DNA from: Manihot esculenta | Lineage: Eukaryota > Streptophyta > Magnoliopsida > Malpighiales > Euphorbiaceae | NCBI RefSeq assembly: GCF_001659605.2 | Contig: NC_035170.2 | Coordinates: 21,033,190-21,097,189, forward strand | DNA length: 64,000 bases | Direction: 5' to 3' | Part shown: piece by piece, positions 9,658 to 19,466 of the stretch | Numbering within the stretch: position 1 is the first letter of the stretch | Layout: the number at the start of each line of letters is the position of its first letter | The notes under the pieces: model-generated | Seen by the model: only the letters and a program-made list of their open reading frames with translations | Told to the model about the DNA's origin: nothing | The model's database searches: none | Made by a program: the position numbers and the translations under genes

Positions 9658-12600
9658 ATGAGAGGAACTCGTCGATCTGCACGATTGACTGGAGTGCCAC
9701 CTCAGGACGAGGGCGCTGATGCCCGTCCTTCAGCTTTGCCTAGGGCAATGTCCAGTAGGTCCAACAGAGACAGAGTAGATAGAGACCCTAGAAGGTCTTT
9801 GGATCTGGGTAGAAGCAGATCAGTAAGGGGAACAGTGCAGGGAGGAATGTCTGAGGATATGGAAGTAGATCAGAGGAGGGATGGCAGTCTCGGTGTGAGC
9901 ATGCCGGAAGAGGGCATGGGAGAATCAGAAGGAGGCGCTCAGGCCTCGAGTTATGTCCAGCCACATCACTACCCACCCTATTCACACCATCCAGGGTATT
10001 CGATGGGAGGTACATCGGATTACCCCAGTTTTAGCCCTTATCCTCCACACATGCCATACCCACCTTACTACCCACCGTACTCTCAGTACCCCACGTACCC
10101 ACCTCCACCTCCCCATACCAGTACAGCAAACCCTACCCCAGGGGATGTTGCACCTCCACCACCACCAGTACCTACTGTCCCGGAAACACAAGTACCCAAA
10201 TCTACCTCATCTGGAGGGAGCAAGGTCAAGATGACCGATTACATGAAGTTGGGTGCTCCTCAGTACAGAGCAGGTGATGACCCATTTGAGTATCTGAACA
10301 GGGTCAAGACTATTACAGATGAGATAGAGGCTGATGACAGTAGAGCCATTCAGATGGCTGGGTTCACACTGGAGTGCAAGAAGGCACGTGGTTGGTTTAA
10401 GAACTATGTGAACCCGAGAGCGGACAGTATGTCCTGGGAGGAGTTCGCAAATGAGTTTACAGGATGGGCTTTCCCTGAGAGCTCTAGAGAGCAGAAGATA
10501 ATAGAATTCGAACAGTTGAGGCAGACTGATCAGATGAGTGTGGAGGAGTACACAGACAGGTTCCTGGAGTTGTTGCCATATGCTGGGCAGAATTTGGACA
10601 CAGATCAAAAGAAGTCAAGTAGATATATTATGAGGCTGCACTCCAGGTATTCCTCTTTGATACAGTCAGCAGAGAGGGAGAGTTTCCATGCCATAGTGGA
10701 TATGGCTAGGAGAATGGAGGCTTGTGCCATCGTTGAGGGGAAGGTAAAACAGTCAGTGGCACAGTCTTCTGGTTCCAAGACCCCAGGTGGGGAAAGGTTA
10801 GACTCTTCTTCTCTGAGTGCAGCAGTTGCAGGCAGTAAGAAGTGGGACAGAGGCCACAGAAAATCTAAGAAGAATAAGTTCTGGAACAAGATCAAGTCAG
10901 GTCTGGGTTTAGGCAGTGGCTCAAGCTCTGGCGCAGAGGTTACAGCATGTATGAGATGTGGGAGACCACACAAGGGAGTATGTCTGGCAGGGACAAACAC
11001 ATGTTTCAGATGCGGACAGGCGGGTCATTTGGCTCGAGATTGTCCTAGAGCAGCCTTTGCCGCACCGTCTCAGCAGACAGCCTCCGGCAGTGTGGTGCAG
11101 CCAGTAGCTCCAGCCGCAACACAGGCCAGTGGCAGAGGCAGAGGGAGAGGGTCAGCCTCTTCATCAGCAGGATACAGAGGTGAAGGTCCATCAGCTCCGG
11201 CACGGATCTTCACTATGACTCAGCAGGAGGCCAATACATCCAACACCGTGGTGGCAGGTAATCTCATCATTGGTTGTTCTGATGTGTATGCCTTAATGGA
11301 CCCGGGTGCATCTCATTCTTTTGTTGCTCCGAGAGTCGTGGAGAGGGTAGGATTGATGGTCTCTGGGTTAGAGTGTCCCCTATGGGTCAGTGGACCCAAG
11401 TGTGACCCGTCAGTGGCAGAGGCAGTCTGCCAATGTAGTCCAGTTTTCATAGAGGGAAGATGCCTTTCCGCCGACCTCGTGGTTCTAGACTTGACAGATT
11501 TTGACGTCATTCTAGGGATGGATTGGTTATCGACCCATGGTGCTACCTTGGACTGTAGAGACAAGGTAGTCAGATTCAGAGATCAGGATGGGTCAGAGGT
11601 CGTCTTCAGAGGAGACAAGAGGGGTACACCTAGAGGTCTGATCTCAGCTCTTCAGGCTCGTAGGTTGCTTAGGAGGGGATGTCAGGGGTTTCTAGCTCAT
11701 GTGAGGGAGTTAGATAGTCATGTCAGAGAGCCCGCCTCAGTGCCTGTGGTGAGTGAGTTCTTAGATGTTTTCCCAGACGAGCTGCCAGGGTTACCACCTG
11801 CTAGGGAGATAGAGTTCGAGATTGAGTTAATGCCTGGTACCAGACCGATCTCTATCCCTCCCTACAGGATGGCACCAGCTGAATTGAAAGAACTGAAGGA
11901 ACAGTTGCAAGAGCTGGTAGATAAGGGTTTCATCCGACCGAGTACTTCACCTTGGGGTGCTCCGGTTTTGTTTGTGAGGAAGAAGGATGGATCCCTCAGA
12001 CTTTGTATCGACTACAGACAGTTGAACAAGGTCACTACCAAGAACAAGTACCCTTTGCCGAGGATCGACGATCTATTCGACCAGCTATCAGGAGCAGGTT
12101 GTTTCTCCAAAATAGATCTGAGATCAGGGTACCACCAGTTGAGGATAAGGAATGAAGATGTACCGAAGACAGCTTTCAGGACCAGGTATGGGCACTATGA
12201 GTTCCTTGTGATGCCGTTTGGGTTGACCAATGCCCCTGCAGCATTCATGGACCTCATGAACAGAGTATTCAGTCAGTATCTGGATCACTTCGTTATTGTC
12301 TTCATAGATGATATCTTAGTGTATTCCAGAAATGCAGAGGAGCATGCCCATCACCTGAGGACAGTTTTGCAGACCTTGAGAGAGCATGACTTGTATGCCA
12401 AGTTCTCCAAGTGTGAATTTTGGCTTAGGAGCATATCATTCTTGGGGCACATTGTGTCAGAACAGGGTATTGAAGTAGACCCCAAGAAGGTAGAGGCTGT
12501 AGCTAACTGGCCTAGACCCACCACAGTGACCGAGATCAAGAGTTTTCTGGGTTTAGCAGGTTACTACAGGAGGTTCGTTCAGGACTTCTCAAAGATTGCT

Positions 12601-14643
12601 GCTCCTATGACCAAATTGACAAAGAAAAATCAGAAGTTCTTATGGACCGATCAGTGTGAGGAAAGCTTTGAGGAGCTTAAGAGGAGGTTGACTTCAGCAC
12701 CGGTGTTAGCTCTGCCAAAAAGTGATGATGACTTCTCAGTATATTGTGATGCGTCCCGTGTGGGACTGGGTTGTGTGCTAATGCAAAATGAGAGGGCGAT
12801 CGCTTATGCTTCTAGACAGCTGAAGAAGCATGAGCTGAATTACCCCACACATGACCTAGAGATGGCAGCAGTGATCTTTGCACTCAAGATGTGGAGGCAT
12901 TACCTTTATGGGGTAAAGTGTGAGATCTTCACAGATCATAAGAGCCTGCAGTACATCCTGAGTCAGAGAGAACTGAACATGAGGCAGAGGAGATGGGTAG
13001 AGCTGTTGAGTGACTATGATTGCAAGATTCAGTACCATCCGGGTAAGGCGAATGTTGTGGCAGACGCCTTAAGCCGGAAATCACTCGGCAGTCCATCCCA
13101 CATTTCAGCAGAGAGGAGGCCGGTGGTGAAGGAGTTCCACAGACTTATGAGTGAGGGATTACAGTTGGAGTTGTCTGGCACAGGTGCCTTAGTGGCTCAG
13201 ATGAGAGTGGCACCCGTGTTTCTGGAGCAGGTAGCTCAGAAACAGCATGAGGACCCAGAGTTGGTCAGGATAGCCAGAACGGTTCAGTCAGGCCAGAATA
13301 ATGAGTTCAGGTTTGATGGTAAGGGGATCCTCCGCTACGGGAACAGATTATGTGTGCCAGATGACATTGGTCTGAAGGGAGATATTATGGGGGAAGCCCA
13401 TAATACCAGGTATAGTGTTCACCCTGGAGCCACCAAGATGTATCAGGATCTGAGGAGAGTGTATTGGTGGCCAGCTATGAAGAAGGACGTGGCACTGTTC
13501 GTGTCAGCCTGCGATGTGTGTCAGAGGGTGAAACTAGAGCACCAGAAGCCGGCTGGAATGTTGAATCCACTACCGATTCCAGAATGGAAATGGGAGAACA
13601 TAGCTATGGATTTCGTAGTGGGGTTACCGGCGACGTCCAACAGATTGGACTCCATATGGGTGATTGTGGACAGACTCACCAAATCTGCTCACTTCATCCC
13701 TGTCAGGAGTGGTTACTCTGTGGACAAGTTGGCGCAGGTGTACGTAGATGAGATTGTCAGACTGCATGGGGTCCCGGTATCTATAGTGTCAGATAGAGGG
13801 CCCCAGTTCACCTCCAGGTTTTGGCGGAGTCTGCAGAACGCTATGGGTACCAGATTAGACTTCAGTACTGCCTTCCACCCACAGACAGACGGACAGTCAG
13901 AGAGGACCATCCAGACAATAGAGGATATGCTCAGAATGTGTGTGCTAGATTTTGGCGGTTCTTGGAGGCAGCATCTACCTTTGGTGGAGTTTGCCTACAA
14001 TAACAGCTATCATGCTAGCATAGGGATGGCTCCATATGAAGCTTTGTATGGGAGGAAGTGCAGATCACCTATCTGCTGGGAGGAAGTAGGAGAGAGGACT
14101 CTTGCGGGTCCGGAGTTAGTAGAGCTTACCAGCAGGGTGGTACCCATAATCAGAGAGAGGATCAAGACTGCTGCTAGTCGGCAGAAGAGTTATGCAGATA
14201 TCCGCAGAAGACAGCTAGAGTTTCAGGAGGGGGATTTGGTCTTGCTCAAGGTGTCTCCTATGAAAGGAGTGGTTCGGTTCGGGAAAAAGGGTAAGTTAGC
14301 TCCACGGTATATCGGTCCTTTCGAGGTGCTCCAGAGGGTCGGTAATGTATCGTACAAGCTAGACTTGCCTGCTTCGATGGAGAGAATCCATCCAGTTTTC
14401 CATGTTTCTCTGTTACGGAAGTACGTGTCGGATCCTGGAAAGGTTCTTAGTGAGCCTGATGTAGAGATCCAAGAGGATCTCACCTATGTAGAGCAGCCAG
14501 TGCGGATCCTAGACACTCAGATCAGAAAGCTGAGGAACAAGGAAATCCCGATGGTGAAAGTCCTTTGGAACCACCACAATATTGAAGAATGCACCTGGGA
14601 GACACGGGAGTCCATGCTCCAGCAATACCCCCATCTGTTTTGA
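9658..14643 (+). CDS. Intact Gag-Pol polyprotein of chromovirus A2 (1661 aa)
   Basis: A single reading frame encodes the whole polyprotein. The start at 9658 ([10 protein letters not shown]) is chosen over 9619 because A3 and D start at the same place, right after a pyrimidine-rich cag. In order: basic N-terminus; Pro/Tyr-rich stretch (about aa 98-171); Gag core (about 188-365); two zinc knuckles (about 431-463, the second [14 protein letters not shown]); aspartic protease with DPGASHSF (about 548); RT with CIDYRQLNK and FIDD (about 781-885); RNase H starting YCDAS (about 1029); integrase HHCC (about 1247-1291) and D, D1379, E1415 core with D(35)E spacing; chromodomain tail (about 1611-1661). 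Protease has DPG rather than the textbook D-S/T-G, and the other copies share this. No frameshift or stop is seen, so the protein is probably functional. Confidence 0.96.
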   Translation: MRGTRRSARLTGVPPQDEGADARPSALPRAMSSRSNRDRVDRDPRRSLDLGRSRSVRGTVQGGMSEDMEVDQRRDGSLGVSMPEEGMGESEGGAQASSYVQPHHYPPYSHHPGYSMGGTSDYPSFSPYPPHMPYPPYYPPYSQYPTYPPPPPHTSTANPTPGDVAPPPPPVPTVPETQVPKSTSSGGSKVKMTDYMKLGAPQYRAGDDPFEYLNRVKTITDEIEADDSRAIQMAGFTLECKKARGWFKNYVNPRADSMSWEEFANEFTGWAFPESSREQKIIEFEQLRQTDQMSVEEYTDRFLELLPYAGQNLDTDQKKSSRYIMRLHSRYSSLIQSAERESFHAIVDMARRMEACAIVEGKVKQSVAQSSGSKTPGGERLDSSSLSAAVAGSKKWDRGHRKSKKNKFWNKIKSGLGLGSGSSSGAEVTACMRCGRPHKGVCLAGTNTCFRCGQAGHLARDCPRAAFAAPSQQTASGSVVQPVAPAATQASGRGRGRGSASSSAGYRGEGPSAPARIFTMTQQEANTSNTVVAGNLIIGCSDVYALMDPGASHSFVAPRVVERVGLMVSGLECPLWVSGPKCDPSVAEAVCQCSPVFIEGRCLSADLVVLDLTDFDVILGMDWLSTHGATLDCRDKVVRFRDQDGSEVVFRGDKRGTPRGLISALQARRLLRRGCQGFLAHVRELDSHVREPASVPVVSEFLDVFPDELPGLPPAREIEFEIELMPGTRPISIPPYRMAPAELKELKEQLQELVDKGFIRPSTSPWGAPVLFVRKKDGSLRLCIDYRQLNKVTTKNKYPLPRIDDLFDQLSGAGCFSKIDLRSGYHQLRIRNEDVPKTAFRTRYGHYEFLVMPFGLTNAPAAFMDLMNRVFSQYLDHFVIVFIDDILVYSRNAEEHAHHLRTVLQTLREHDLYAKFSKCEFWLRSISFLGHIVSEQGIEVDPKKVEAVANWPRPTTVTEIKSFLGLAGYYRRFVQDFSKIAAPMTKLTKKNQKFLWTDQCEESFEELKRRLTSAPVLALPKSDDDFSVYCDASRVGLGCVLMQNERAIAYASRQLKKHELNYPTHDLEMAAVIFALKMWRHYLYGVKCEIFTDHKSLQYILSQRELNMRQRRWVELLSDYDCKIQYHPGKANVVADALSRKSLGSPSHISAERRPVVKEFHRLMSEGLQLELSGTGALVAQMRVAPVFLEQVAQKQHEDPELVRIARTVQSGQNNEFRFDGKGILRYGNRLCVPDDIGLKGDIMGEAHNTRYSVHPGATKMYQDLRRVYWWPAMKKDVALFVSACDVCQRVKLEHQKPAGMLNPLPIPEWKWENIAMDFVVGLPATSNRLDSIWVIVDRLTKSAHFIPVRSGYSVDKLAQVYVDEIVRLHGVPVSIVSDRGPQFTSRFWRSLQNAMGTRLDFSTAFHPQTDGQSERTIQTIEDMLRMCVLDFGGSWRQHLPLVEFAYNNSYHASIGMAPYEALYGRKCRSPICWEEVGERTLAGPELVELTSRVVPIIRERIKTAASRQKSYADIRRRQLEFQEGDLVLLKVSPMKGVVRFGKKGKLAPRYIGPFEVLQRVGNVSYKLDLPASMERIHPVFHVSLLRKYVSDPGKVLSEPDVEIQEDLTYVEQPVRILDTQIRKLRNKEIPMVKVLWNHHNIEECTWETRESMLQQYPHLF

Positions 14644-14737
14644 GGTGAGTGTTACTTGTTCTATGAGTTGCATGTATGATATATTGTATGCTATGTTCTA
14701 TGTTATGATTGACGCCATGCTTTGTATGTTAGTTGAG

Positions 14738-14774
14738 GAACATTCGGGGACGAATGTTCTTAAGGGGGGGAGAA
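14738..14774 (+). other. Pre-PPT hairpin and polypurine tract of A2
   Basis: A perfect 9-bp stem (gaacattcg / cgaatgttc) with a 4-nt loop (ggga) lies at 14738-14759. The purine tract (seven G then agaa) follows and ends at 14774, just before the LTR. The tract primes plus-strand synthesis; the role of the hairpin is unknown. Confidence 0.88.
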
Positions 14775-16984
14775 TGTAATACCCGGCTAGACTCCGGTAT
14801 CGGAATCCTTACCGTCCGGTGGGACCTCGGATGTCGGAAACCTCTAGAAGGGTAAAACTATGAATTTATGAAATGTTTTCATGTATTTCATGTTTCTAAG
14901 TAAGAAATTAAATGAGTTTTTACATGAAAAGTCTTTGGAGGAAAACCCAGGTTCGGCCGCCGAAAGTCAAGTTCGGCCGCCGAACATGCATGTGTTTTGG
15001 AGGCACGTTAGGCCCCCGAAAGCATGAGTGAGGGAAGTCCAGGTTCGGCCGCCGAACCTCATGTTCGGCCGCCGAACCTTGCATGCATGCGGAGGCACTT
15101 TCGGCCCCCGAACGTGGTCTGGCCAGCCACTATAAAAGGGTCCCTTAGCCGAAAACGGGCGAGTTTTTCCCCATTTTCGGCCAAGGTGAGCTTTCCGCCG
15201 CCTCTCACCCATTTTTGATGTTCTTCCTCTAAATCTTTCAAGATTTTCACTTGTTTTCCCTTGGTTTTGAAGATTTAAGCTTTTGAAACAAGTTTTGGAG
15301 CTTGGAAGTCTTGGAGCTAAATCCCTCCATTTTCCGAGCTAGGGTCGTTCTTCCTCTCGATCTTCAAGAGGTAAGCTTCGATCTATACTTCTTTTATGTT
15401 TTATGAAAGTTTTATGCAAGTTGATGGGGTAGAATGCATGTTTAGGCTTGTTGTTAGGTTTATGGGTTTATGTTGCGATTTGAACAATGTATGTTGGAAA
15501 TGTGTTGTTTGAAGTGTTGTAGTTGGGGTATATTATAGTTTGAGACCCCTAGGTGTGATGTATGATGTGTATGCATGTGTAGAAACAAGTTTATGCATGT
15601 TTTGAGGTGTTTTGGAGGCTGTGGACACAGGGAAGCCAAGTTTCTGCCCTTCGGCAGAAACTCAGGTTCGGCCGCCGAAGTGACTTTCGGCCGCCGAACC
15701 CCCTTGTGGAGGCAGTTTCGGCTGCCGAAGCCTGCCCCCGAAACTCAAGTTTCGTCTCTGTCTGGGAGGTTCGGCCGCCGAAAGTGCCGCCGAACCTGCA
15801 TGACTTTCGGCTGCACAGGGACTTTCGGCCGCCGAACCTGCCGCCGAAAGTGCCCTGTTCAGCCATTTCTTGCATGTTTTCATGTGATGTTTTCAGGATG
15901 TTTTAGGGGGTTTTTGGGGAGTATTTTAGAGTCATATTCAGGTATGTTTGGTCCCTCATTTGAGTCCACCTGTGTAGGTTCGGACCCGAGGAACCGAGAC
16001 CCCCAGCAGTGAGCCAGCTGCTTCAGAGTCTCTTCAGAGCTAGCCAGAGGTGAGTGGAATAAACTTTAAGTTTTAAAGCAAATTAATGAAATGTTTTAGC
16101 ATGATTCACGCATCATGAATGCCATGAGATATATCAGGTTGATTGCATTAGAATTCACGAATATGTTGCATTGCATACTTTGTTGTTGATGTGGATGAAT
16201 GTTGAATGATCCATTAGCCCTTTTATGTCATGATAGCCTATGTGAGTCCAGGTGTGCCTGCTACGGCTCTACGCCCCTGGCACTATGACTGATTATGGAA
16301 GTCCGGGTGTGCCTGCTACGGCTCTACGCCCCCGGCATGTATAAGTAAGAAAGATAGGGGCTAAATGGTGACAAGTTCATCCTTGTTGTGAAATGTTTGT
16401 GTTATGGCGCATACATGAAAGCATGATTTAAATTGATGTTTTATTATTCTGCTCACTGGGCTCTAGTAGCTCACCCCACTCCCTTTATCCCCAGAGTTGC
16501 AGGTACAGGATAGATCGGGAAGTCGGCTAGAGTGAAGTTAAGTCATGTATGTTGTAATAGATAGTAGTGGACATGAACATGATGTAATGAGTATTTATGA
16601 CCATGTAATGTAACGAATGATTTGATGATGTAACGAGGATTATAGTAGTGCTTGACCTAGAGGTGTGTGAATCCCCATTATGTACAGAGTGTTTAATGAG
16701 TAATGATGTTAATGACCATGATTATCCAAGCTGTTATGTATGATGATGATACCCCATTGGAGTATTTGATGAGGACTCCAGTGTGGGGTTTATGTATGAT
16801 TTTGTGCATGCACAGGTTTTGCTTGGATAAGAGAAAAGAAAATTTTTTACAGATCATGTCTATATGATGTTATGTATGGGATTCCACAGGTGTACAGGAG
16901 GTATGTAGGCTTGCTACGGGTCCCGGCGGCCTTAAGCCAATCTGGATCCTAGCGCCGGTAACGGGTCGGATTTCCGGGTCGTTA
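14775..16984 (+). repeat. 3' LTR of A2, last two bases displaced by repeat S
   Basis: Nearly identical to the 5' LTR. Differences seen are one 20-bp duplication including ttcggccgccgaa (near 15060) and five base changes, each at a CpG. The LTR reads through to gtta at 16984; the expected final ca is found only at 17259-17260, after repeat S. The outer target duplication ctata stands beyond S. Confidence 0.93.
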
Positions 16985-17260
16985 TGTGGAACAACTGGTA
17001 CTCACTCTCGCCAGACTATTCCCTTAAAGTGGGAGGTCAAGGGTTCGAGCAGTGGGGGAGGCGACCTAATTTCCTAAGGGAAATTTGGGCCAAATCCACT
17101 TGGGGAAGGATGCGTTTGACGAGAACCCAAGGGGACAAATCCTGCCTGGAACCCGTGAGGGTGAAGGGATGTTAAGAGCTGCTCACAGTGGCTGGGCCCA
17201 GAGGAAGGTCACGGGCTGTGAGCGGTAACAGGGCCGGTCGTACGGGGCCGGGCTGTTACA
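16985..17260 (+). repeat. Repeat S, copy 1, at the 3' end of A2
   Basis: The sequence ggaacaactggtactc ... ccgggctgttaca (about 271 bp) matches S copies at 18773-19466. It contains ggtcaagggttcgag, which resembles the B box of tRNA-derived plant SINEs, but no clear A box or poly(A)/poly(T) tail is seen. Its ends overlap gttaca of the LTR, so exact borders are ambiguous (insertion between gtta and ca, or replacement of the LTR tip). No coding potential is apparent. Confidence 0.7.
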
Positions 17261-17265
17261 CTATA

Positions 17266-18302
17266 CTTAGAGAAGCTGAAACACAAATGATCGAAGGATT
17301 TAGATGAGAATCCGACAAACGCCACAACGAATAGTTGATAAGTTATTTGATGCAATGGATGAAAGCAAATCCTTACTCTCACTTAAAGTAGTACATGCCA
17401 AAGGCATGAAGAAGATTATGAAAATTTTAATTTAAAAATTCTCTCTTACAAGTGTTTCTTGTCCTTATATAGTAAGGAGAAAACAAATAAAACCCTAAAA
17501 CACTCTTCTTAGGTCTGACCGAAACACACATAAGGCCCAACCCCAATCACACACTAAAATAACACATCAAACTCATAAGTATTAAAACATAAACCCAAGA
17601 CATGGCCTAACACTCTAAAATTTTAAAAATAAAATATGACCAAAATACAAGGTCAAACAAAACTAAAATAAAGTAAGTATTTAAATAATAAAATATAGCA
17701 AGCTCAAGCCCAATCACATACTAAAATAACACATCAAACTCATAAGTATTAAAACATAAGGCCAAGATATGGCCTAACACTCTAAAACTTCAAAAATAAA
17801 ATATGCCCAAAATACAAGTCCAAACAAAAGCAAAATAAAGCAAATATTTAAATAATAAAACGTAGCAAGCCCAAGCCCAATATCACAAATAACACTTCAA
17901 ACTCGTAAGTATTAAAATATAAGCACAAGACATGGCCTAACACTCTAAAACTTCAAAAATAAAATATGGCCAGAATATAAGTCCAAACAAAGCCAAAATA
18001 AAATAAATGTTTAAATAATAAAACATAGCAAGCCCATCATAACAATGCTGAATAAATTAGGTAGTGCCATCTCTATTACACACCTCAAGCAAGGCGAGTA
18101 GCTCAGATGTGTCTTCAAGCTCCATGAGACATTTGCCAATAGCAAGCTCAGTCAATTCTTGTGTTACTTGTTCTTGAATGTGTAAGTTCATATCTACTTC
18201 AAACTTAGTTTTGCTCCTTGTCACTAGCCTACTAGGAAGCACAAATGGATCCTTACTCCCTTGATTCCGGTTTGATTGTGCTTGCTAATTCTTATCACTC
18301 TA
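17266..18302 (-). repeat. Solo LTR of family B, proximal part, with internal triplication
   Basis: Read on the minus strand, the LTR begins tgataagaattagc at 18297, with target duplication ctcta (plus strand) at 18298-18302. It contains a short open stretch (18242-18057) similar to the residues at the end of the B-element ORF (TRSKTK, MNLHIQEQVTQ). It is about 1.13 kb in total against 810 bp for the B 3' LTR; the excess is the tandem triplication at 17541-18036. Confidence 0.88.
17541..18036 (-). repeat. Three tandem copies of a ~165-bp unit inside solo LTR B
   Basis: The block containing aataacacatcaaactc, catggcctaacactctaaaa and a run of aaataataaaa recurs at about 17553, 17720 and 17885 (spacing about 163-167 bp). 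The B element LTRs at 44170-44360 and 50640-50830 hold this block once. The triplication is therefore specific to this copy. Confidence 0.85.
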
Positions 18303-18772
18303 TCTCCCTATTAGGTGGTAAACCTAGCAAATCATTTGAAAAAATATCGAGAAACTCTCTAACCACGGGCACTGAAGCTGGTTCCTTGACCTGACCAGCA
18401 GACTCTTTGAAATGAGCAAGAAACTCCTAACAACCCCTTCTAAGCAACCTATGAGCATGCAAGGCAGACATTAAAACTCTAAGCATACATAACTTGTCCC
18501 CTTAAAAGAAAACCTCCGATCCATCTTATTCTCTGAACCTAACTACCTTGTCTTTGTTATCCAAGATAGCACTATGAGTAGAGAGACAATCCATCCCTAG
18601 AATAATGTCAAAATCAGTCAAATCTAGAACCACAAGGTCGATTGAAAGCATTTTTCCTCAATTATAACTGGACTGAATCGATAAACTGACTCTATTATAG
18701 AAGTATCACACTTGGGTCCACTGACCCAAAGAGGACACTCTATCGTAGAAGCTATCAAACTCAAACTATCTA
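18303..18772 (-). pseudogene. Decayed protease/RT-linker fragment of old element H
   Basis: Minus-strand reading resembles the A2 stretch from ECPLWVSGP through the [11 protein letters not shown] motif to LPGLPP-REIE, with frameshifts and stops. It joins 22158-22246 on one side (target duplication atcta) and 6145-7090 on the other (tagag) when the inserted LTRs are removed. Confidence 0.8.
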
Positions 18773-19466
18773 TGTAACAGCCCGGCCCGTACGCACGGCA
18801 CTGTTACCGCTCACAGCCCGTGACCTACCTCTGGGCCCAGCCACTGTGAGCAGCTCTTAACATCCCTTCACCCTCACGGGTTCCGGGCAGGATTTGTCCC
18901 TCGGGGGAGCCATTACGGCCCGCCCTAGCCCGAGTGGATTTGGCCCAATTCCTTCCTCTGGGAATTAGGTCGCCTCCCCCACTACTCGAACCCTTGACCT
19001 CCCACTTTAAGGGAATAGTCTGGTGAGAGTGAGTACCAATTGTTCCCTCGGGGGAGCCATTACGGCCCGCCCTAGCCCGAGTGGATTTGGCCCAATTCCT
19101 TCCTCTGGGAATTAGGTCGCCTCCCCCACTACTCGAACCCTTGACCTCCCACTTTAAGGGAATAGTCTGGTGAGAGTGAGTACCAATTGTTCGGAACAAT
19201 TGGTACTCACTCTCACCAGACTATTCCCTTAAAGTGGGAGGTCAAGGGTTCGAGTAGTGGGGGAGGCGACCTAATTCCCAGAGGAAGGAATTGGGCCAAA
19301 TCCACTCGGGCTAGGGCGGGCCGTAATGGCTCCCCCGAGGGATAAATCCTGCCCGGAACCCGTGAGGGTGAAGGGATGTTAAGAGCTGCTCACAGTGGCT
19401 GGGCCCAGAGGTAGGTCACGGGCTGTGAGCGGTAACAGTGCTGTGCGTACGGGCCGGGCTGTTACA
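18773..19466. repeat. Fold-back pair of repeat S at the outer end of solo LTR D'
   Basis: The left arm (18773 to about 19194) is S in minus orientation, starting tgtaacagcccgg. The right arm (19195-19466) is S in plus orientation, ending ccgggctgttaca. The arms meet at ttcggaacaattgg. The left arm has an extra direct duplication of 147 bp (units starting ccctcggggg at 18898 and 19045). The transcript could form a long hairpin. A 30-base stub of S follows at about 19471-19500 before the LTR proper. Confidence 0.85.

Larger units (their letters stand above)
7192..17260 (+). mobile_element. Complete chromovirus-type Ty3/Gypsy element A2 (nested in solo LTR B)
   Basis: The order is 5' LTR (7192-9383), PBS (9387-9398), one Gag-Pol reading frame (9658-14643), hairpin and PPT (14738-14774), 3' LTR (14775-16984) and then repeat S to 17260. 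A 5-bp target duplication ctata flanks it at 7187-7191 and 17261-17265. LTRs differ by about five base changes and one 20-bp indel, so insertion is recent. The single ORF with PR-RT-RH-INT order and a chromodomain tail fits chromoviruses of the Tekay/Del type. With an intact ORF, PBS and PPT it may be capable of autonomous movement. Confidence 0.97.

Noticed and set aside
9788..11564. Minus-strand open frames across gag-pol (for example 10207-10608 and 10605-11000)
   Set aside because: Shadow frames opposite a well-supported polyprotein; no motif.
14644..14774. An env-like third gene between pol and the 3' LTR of A2
   Set aside because: Only about 130 bp lie between the stop and the LTR, occupied by the hairpin and PPT; no room for a gene.
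16985..17260. Repeat S as a tRNA gene
   Set aside because: It has a B-box-like ggttcgag, but no cloverleaf, A box or anticodon arm could be drawn. A SINE origin remains possible but unproven.
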